A stretch of 33,489 nucleotides of DNA. Source: DAOUAE01 sp034433795. GTDB lineage: Bacteria > Chloroflexota > UBA6077 > FW602-bin22 > DAOUAE01. The stretch spans positions 1 to 33,489 of the forward strand of contig DAOUAE010000073.1 of NCBI GenBank assembly GCA_034433795.1. Reading direction: 5' to 3'. Both the position numbers and the translations under genes were made by a program. The notes below the pieces were generated by a model that searched no databases, had not been told where the DNA came from, and worked only from the letters and a program-made list of their open reading frames with translations. Of the stretch, positions 30,858-33,489 are shown one piece after another (position 1 is the first letter of the stretch; every line of letters begins with the position of its first letter).

Positions 30858-31603
30858 CCGCCCGGCGTGGCCACCGGCTCGTCGTCCAGGCGAACCAGGC
30901 CCTTGCGGATGGCGTACTTGAGGAGTTCGGTCTGGCTGCGCAGGCCCAGTTTGCGCAGCATGTGAGCCTTGTGGGCCTCGACCGTCTTGACGCTGATGCA
31001 GAGGCGGCGGGCGATCTCGCGGTTGCTGTGGCCCTCGGCGGCCAGCTGCAGCACCTCGCGCTCGCGGACGGTGAGGGCGCAGCGCTCCGGTGGCGGCGGG
31101 GGCGTCGCCCCCTGGGCCAGAGCCAGGTAGCTCTGCACCAGGCGCTCGGCCAGGAGGGGGCTCAGGTAGGTGCGGCCCCGGGCCAGGCTGCTCAGCGCCT
31201 CGCGCAGTTCGGTGGCGTCGGCCTCCTTGGGCAGGCAGCCGGCCGCCCCCGCCTGCAGCACCCGCAGGACATCCTCGGCGTCGGCCCCGGCGCTCAGGAG
31301 CAGCACCTTGACCTGCTGGGCCCGCTTGCGGATGAGCCGGGTCGCCTCCAGCCCGTCGAGGACCGGCAGGGCCGCGTCCACCACCGCAATATCCGGCTGC
31401 AGCTGCTCGGCCTTCTCGACCGCGTCCTTGCCATCCTGGGCCTCGGCCAGAACGTCCACATCGCCCAGACTCAAGAGGAGCGTGCGCAACGCCTGCCGCA
31501 GCAGCGTCTGCCGGTAGGCCAAAAGCACCCGGATCCGCCGCTCGGTCAGCCGGCGCTCCCCTGCCCCCACGGCTGGTCGCCGCTCCGCCACCGCTTCGCG
31601 CAC
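30854..31603 (-). CDS. NarL/FixJ-type response regulator with degenerate receiver
   Basis: 249 residues from GTG 31603; GGAGG lies eight bases upstream, and an in-frame GTG at 31612 has worse spacing. The receiver domain opens RIRVLLAYRQTLLRQALRTL, where the usual acidic pair (ADDH) reads AYRQ. The phosphoacceptor Asp (IAVVDAALPVLDG), the Ser (LLLSAG) and the Lys (GCLPKEA) remain. Without the Mg-binding acidic residues, normal phosphorylation is doubtful. The C-terminal LuxR helix-turn-helix is intact (LTVREREVLQLAAEGHSNRE and ISVKTVEAHKAHMLRKLG). It is a DNA-binding regulator, and no kinase is adjacent. Targets are unknown; the GT/GH57 pair is a neighbour only. Confidence 0.9.
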   Translation of the reverse strand: MREAVAERRPAVGAGERRLTERRIRVLLAYRQTLLRQALRTLLLSLGDVDVLAEAQDGKDAVEKAEQLQPDIAVVDAALPVLDGLEATRLIRKRAQQVKVLLLSAGADAEDVLRVLQAGAAGCLPKEADATELREALSSLARGRTYLSPLLAERLVQSYLALAQGATPPPPPERCALTVREREVLQLAAEGHSNREIARRLCISVKTVEAHKAHMLRKLGLRSQTELLKYAIRKGLVRLDDEPVATPGG

Positions 31604-31704
31604 CCCAACCACCTCCCACCGGTCGCTTCTTACGGATTTTTAATCTGCCACCAGCGTACAGGGGAGGGGGCAGGCCTGTCAAGCCACCGGGCGCGATCTT
31701 TATA

Positions 31705-31733
31705 GTACTTTCTACCTATTTTTAGGTACTTTC
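31705..31733. promoter_or_regulatory. Direct repeat GTACTTTC with 21-base spacing
   Basis: GTACTTTC occurs at 31705-31712 and 31726-31733, exactly 21 bases apart, two helical turns. The stretch is AT-rich against the genome and includes TACCTATTTTTAGGTA. It lies about 100-130 bases upstream of the regulator start (minus strand), and so could be its operator. A TTGACA on the minus strand at 31682-31677 is close by, with only a weak -10. Confidence 0.45.
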
Positions 31734-31766
31734 CCCTAGGGGACCCCTCCCCCAGCCGAGGGGGAG
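31733..31766 (-). terminator. Hairpin and palindrome after the MoaD-MoaE gene
   Basis: CTCCCCC (31747-31753) and GGGGGAG (31760-31766) form a 7-bp stem with loop AGCCGA. Directly next to it is CCCCTAGGGG (31733-31742). On the minus strand they follow the moaD-moaE stop by about 40 bases. There is no T-run. Confidence 0.4.
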
Positions 31767-31806
31767 CCCGCTGGACCGGCGAGGTCCGGCCCGGACGGGC
31801 GTTCCC

Positions 31807-32481
31807 CTAGGCCTGGAGGCCGATCCAGACCGCGCCGTCGGTGAAGACCTCTTTCTTCCAGATGGGGACGACCTCTTTGACCCGGTCGATGGCGTAGCGG
31901 GCGGCGGCGAACGCCTCGGCCCGGTGGGGCGCGGCCACGGCGATGATGATGCTGGCCTCGCCGACCGCCAGCCGTCCCAGTCGGTGGACCAGAGCCACCC
32001 GGCTGACCCCGAAGCGCTCCTGGGCCTCACGGGCCACCGTGGCCATCTGGCGCTCGGCCATGCCGGGGTAGGCCTCGTACTCCAGGTAGTGGACCGTCCG
32101 CCCCTCGTTGGTGGCCCGAACGGTGCCGATGAAGACCACGATCGCGCCGCAGGCCGGGTCGGCCACCCGCTCGACCACCTCGGCGACCGAGAGCGGCGCC
32201 TCGGTCAGCCAGACCGCCGGGGCGGTCTCCGGGTCGGTGCCGCCGCTGACCGGCGGGAGCAGGGCCACCTCGGCCCCCGGGGGAAGGGGATCGGCGGGCT
32301 GGGCGAACGCCTGGTTGACGGCCACCCGGCTCTGGCCGAGGACCGGCGCCAGGGCCGGGCACTGCTGGCCCAGAGCGCGCAGGAGGTCGTCGACCGTGGC
32401 CCCCTCGGGCAGCTGCAGGCTCACCACCGGCGCGCCGGCGATCTCACGATAGGCGGCGAAGAGACGGACGACCACCTCCAC
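31807..32481 (-). CDS. Molybdopterin synthase, MoaD-MoaE fusion
   Basis: 224 residues from GTG 32481, four bases after AAGGAGCC. Residues 1-81 are MoaD (ubiquitin-like sulfur carrier: VEVVVRLFAAYREIAGAP to EVALLPPVSGG), ending in the Gly80-Gly81 that must be a free C-terminus to be thiocarboxylated. Residues from about 90 are MoaE (LSVAEVVERVADPACGAIVV, FIGTVRATNEGR, YEAYPGMAERQM, and VPIWKKEVFTDGAVWIG with the catalytic Lys). The enzyme puts two sulfurs into precursor Z to make molybdopterin. A fusion is known as MoaX in mycobacteria, where cleavage after Gly-Gly is needed, so cleavage is expected here too. No other moa gene is in the window. Confidence 0.92.
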   Translation of the reverse strand: MEVVVRLFAAYREIAGAPVVSLQLPEGATVDDLLRALGQQCPALAPVLGQSRVAVNQAFAQPADPLPPGAEVALLPPVSGGTDPETAPAVWLTEAPLSVAEVVERVADPACGAIVVFIGTVRATNEGRTVHYLEYEAYPGMAERQMATVAREAQERFGVSRVALVHRLGRLAVGEASIIIAVAAPHRAEAFAAARYAIDRVKEVVPIWKKEVFTDGAVWIGLQA

Positions 32482-32517
32482 GGACGGCTCCTTCCGGGAC
32501 GCGCAACCTCTGCTCTT

Positions 32518-32547
32518 ATGATAGGCCCGGGCCAGCCCCGCTGTCCA
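32518..32547 (-). promoter_or_regulatory. Promoter for the MoaD-MoaE gene
   Basis: On the minus strand, TGGACA (32547-32542), an 18-base spacer and TATCAT (32523-32518). The start would be near 32511, some 30 bases before GTG 32481. The in-frame start at 32568 lies upstream of this and is rejected. Confidence 0.55.
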
Positions 32548-32557
32548 GGGACAGCGG

Positions 32558-33188
32558 TCACAGCACAACCGTCAGGCCGTCGTAGGCCGGCTCCAGCCCG
32601 CTCCCGGCCAGGTGCTCGACCAGGGCCCGGTAGGAGGGGGTGCCGTTGTGCGAGAAGTGGTTGGCGATGACCCGGGCTCCCGGCGCCAGCAACCCGGCCG
32701 CCTGCAGACGGTCGCGGTGCTCCCGGACCTGGGCCAGCGTCATGTGGGTGGTGCCGGGCCGCTCCAGCAGCCCCATCGTGCTATCGAGCGAGACCAGGTC
32801 GAACCGCCAGCGCTGACCGTCGGGCGGGTTGAGGAGATAGGCCCAGGTCTCTTCGGGGAAGGGGCCGGTGTCGTGGGCGTAGAGCAGGCTCACCCGGCCG
32901 TCGCTGAGGGCGTAGAAGAGCGGCTCCAGTGGCGGCGTTCCGTGGCGGGCCGGGAGGGCCAGAATGCGGTAGCCGTCGCTCTCCCAGGTCTCAAAGGGCC
33001 GGACGATGTGGGTCTGCAGGTGCAGGGCCTCCTCCGGAAAGGGCAGGCTGCGAATGCGCTCGATGGCCCCAGCGCTGCCGTAGACGTGCAGGGTCGGCAG
33101 CGGGGTGGCGCAGAAGCCGGCCCGCCGGACCTCCAGATTGGGCAGGTAGAGATGGTCGCTGTGCTCGTGGGTGATGAGGAGCGTCCGG
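32558..33188 (-). pseudogene. MBL-fold metallo-hydrolase, N-terminus cut off by an insertion
   Basis: The reading from about 33188 to the stop at 32558 gives VRTLLITHEHSDHLYLPNLE (HxHxDH metal site), LYAHDTGPFPEETWAYL (metal Asp) and ARVIANHFSHNGTPS (late His), with LPARHGTPPLEPL between. This is a PhnP-like MBL hydrolase of the kind that cleaves cyclic phosphate esters or nucleic acid ends, though the substrate is unknown. A complete member would have about 70 more residues at the N-terminus. Upstream of 33189 the frame enters an IS982-like element, so the start codon and first strands are lost. The core is intact, so the break may be recent. It lies 76 bases from the MoaD-MoaE start. Confidence 0.8.
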
Positions 33189-33489
33189 ACCCCTGAGGCG
33201 CATGATGTGGGTTGACTTGACAAGAGGGGGCCCCCACAGGCAGAGAAGGAGTGAGCTATCACTCCCTGCCATGGAGGCCCGTCCCAATGATGCCACTGGC
33301 CGACCTGTTTGTCCACGTCTTTGTCCTGGTCGACGACGCCCTGCGCACGGGCCGCGTGCCGATCCCTCACCGACCGGGGCCGCCCCCGGTCTGCGCGGAT
33401 GCCGAGATTCTGACCATCGCCCTGGTCCGGCATCTGCTCCGGCGACCGAGCGAAAGGGCGTTCCTGGCCGAGGTCCGTCAGGACTGGGC
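33189..33489 (+). mobile_element. Left end of an IS982-family insertion sequence (continues past window)
   Basis: The element begins where the MBL coding sequence stops making sense, near 33189 (ACCCCTGAGGCG), and runs off the right edge. The non-coding end holds a TTGACA (33217-33222), a GGGGGCCCCC palindrome and a 7-bp hairpin (33248-33265). The outer edge is judged from the host-gene break; the terminal inverted repeat cannot be checked because the other end is not in the window. Confidence 0.7.
33287..33489 (+). CDS. IS982-family transposase, N-terminal part
   Basis: 67 codons from ATG 33287 (or the ATG right after it, 33290), with GGAGG nine bases upstream, still open at the window edge. 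The reading MMPLADLFVHVFVLVDDALR, then DAEILTIALVRHLLRR and SERAFLAEVRQDW, is the start of an IS982 transposase (typical opening: helical region, then LSDSEVITLALL and GxxSERAFLRxLRxDW). The catalytic DDE residues lie outside the window. It is a DNA transposase acting on the element ends. Its codon use fits the host, so the element may have been resident for some time. Confidence 0.8.
   Translation, partial: MMPLADLFVHVFVLVDDALRTGRVPIPHRPGPPPVCADAEILTIALVRHLLRRPSERAFLAEVRQDW

Noticed and set aside
33196..33433. N-terminal extension of the MBL protein on the minus strand
   Set aside because: It is the antisense of the IS982 element, as shown by the transposase motif on the plus strand.

Overview
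The window is high-GC bacterial chromosome (about 70% G+C by eye) and reads best as a member of the Chloroflexota (Thermoflexia/Anaerolineae-like). The reasons are two Uma2-family genes, a long BNR/propeller repeat protein, two membrane proteins with Pro-Thr linkers (one RodZ-like), DUF2203, a GxGYxYP protein and a tRNA-Sec with encoded CCA. Lineage is inferred from gene content; no rRNA is present.

Layout. 1-1530: the 3' part of a Uma2 gene, then a zinc-independent alcohol dehydrogenase/quinone reductase gene broken by one frameshift inside a perfect palindrome. 1688-7530 (+): a small membrane coiled-coil protein, a divergent GroEL paralogue coupled to aroA, a 14-unit repeat protein and DUF2203. 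7534-11058 (-): a Pro-Thr-linker membrane protein, a GGDEF cyclase, a TPR protein and an AI-2E family permease. 11269-13885 (+): a PAS/GAF histidine kinase carrying a frameshift. 13886-17271: a lower-GC patch, tRNA-Pro and tRNA-Met, about 650 non-coding bases, a methyltransferase, a RodZ-like protein and tRNA-Sec. 17486-19506 (-): an unknown protein and a polyprenyl diphosphate synthase, followed by a decayed Uma2 gene.

20046-26070 (-) looks like one tightly packed operon in the order hpf, PfkB-type sugar kinase, nucleotidyltransferase-like protein, 47-residue zinc ribbon, rsmI, metG, tatD. Most junctions are ATGA overlaps or gaps of a few bases. It mixes ribosome and translation functions with sugar-phosphate metabolism. 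Divergent from it is a GxGYxYP-family protein. 28253-30857 (+) is a glycosyltransferase plus GH57 pair, probably for alpha-glucan metabolism. It converges on a NarL-type regulator whose receiver lacks the acidic pair. 31807-32481 (-) is a MoaD-MoaE fusion for molybdopterin synthase. The right edge is a metallo-beta-lactamase-fold gene truncated by the start of an IS982-like element.

No clearly new multi-gene defence or mobile system is visible. The most unusual items are the GroEL paralogue with Arg at the catalytic Asp398 position, the nucleotidyltransferase-like protein with an unrecognised C-terminal half inside the hpf-rsmI-metG operon, the degenerate receiver, and the MoaD-MoaE fusion. 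Four genes are broken or frameshifted. For two of them a sequencing or assembly error is as likely as a real lesion.
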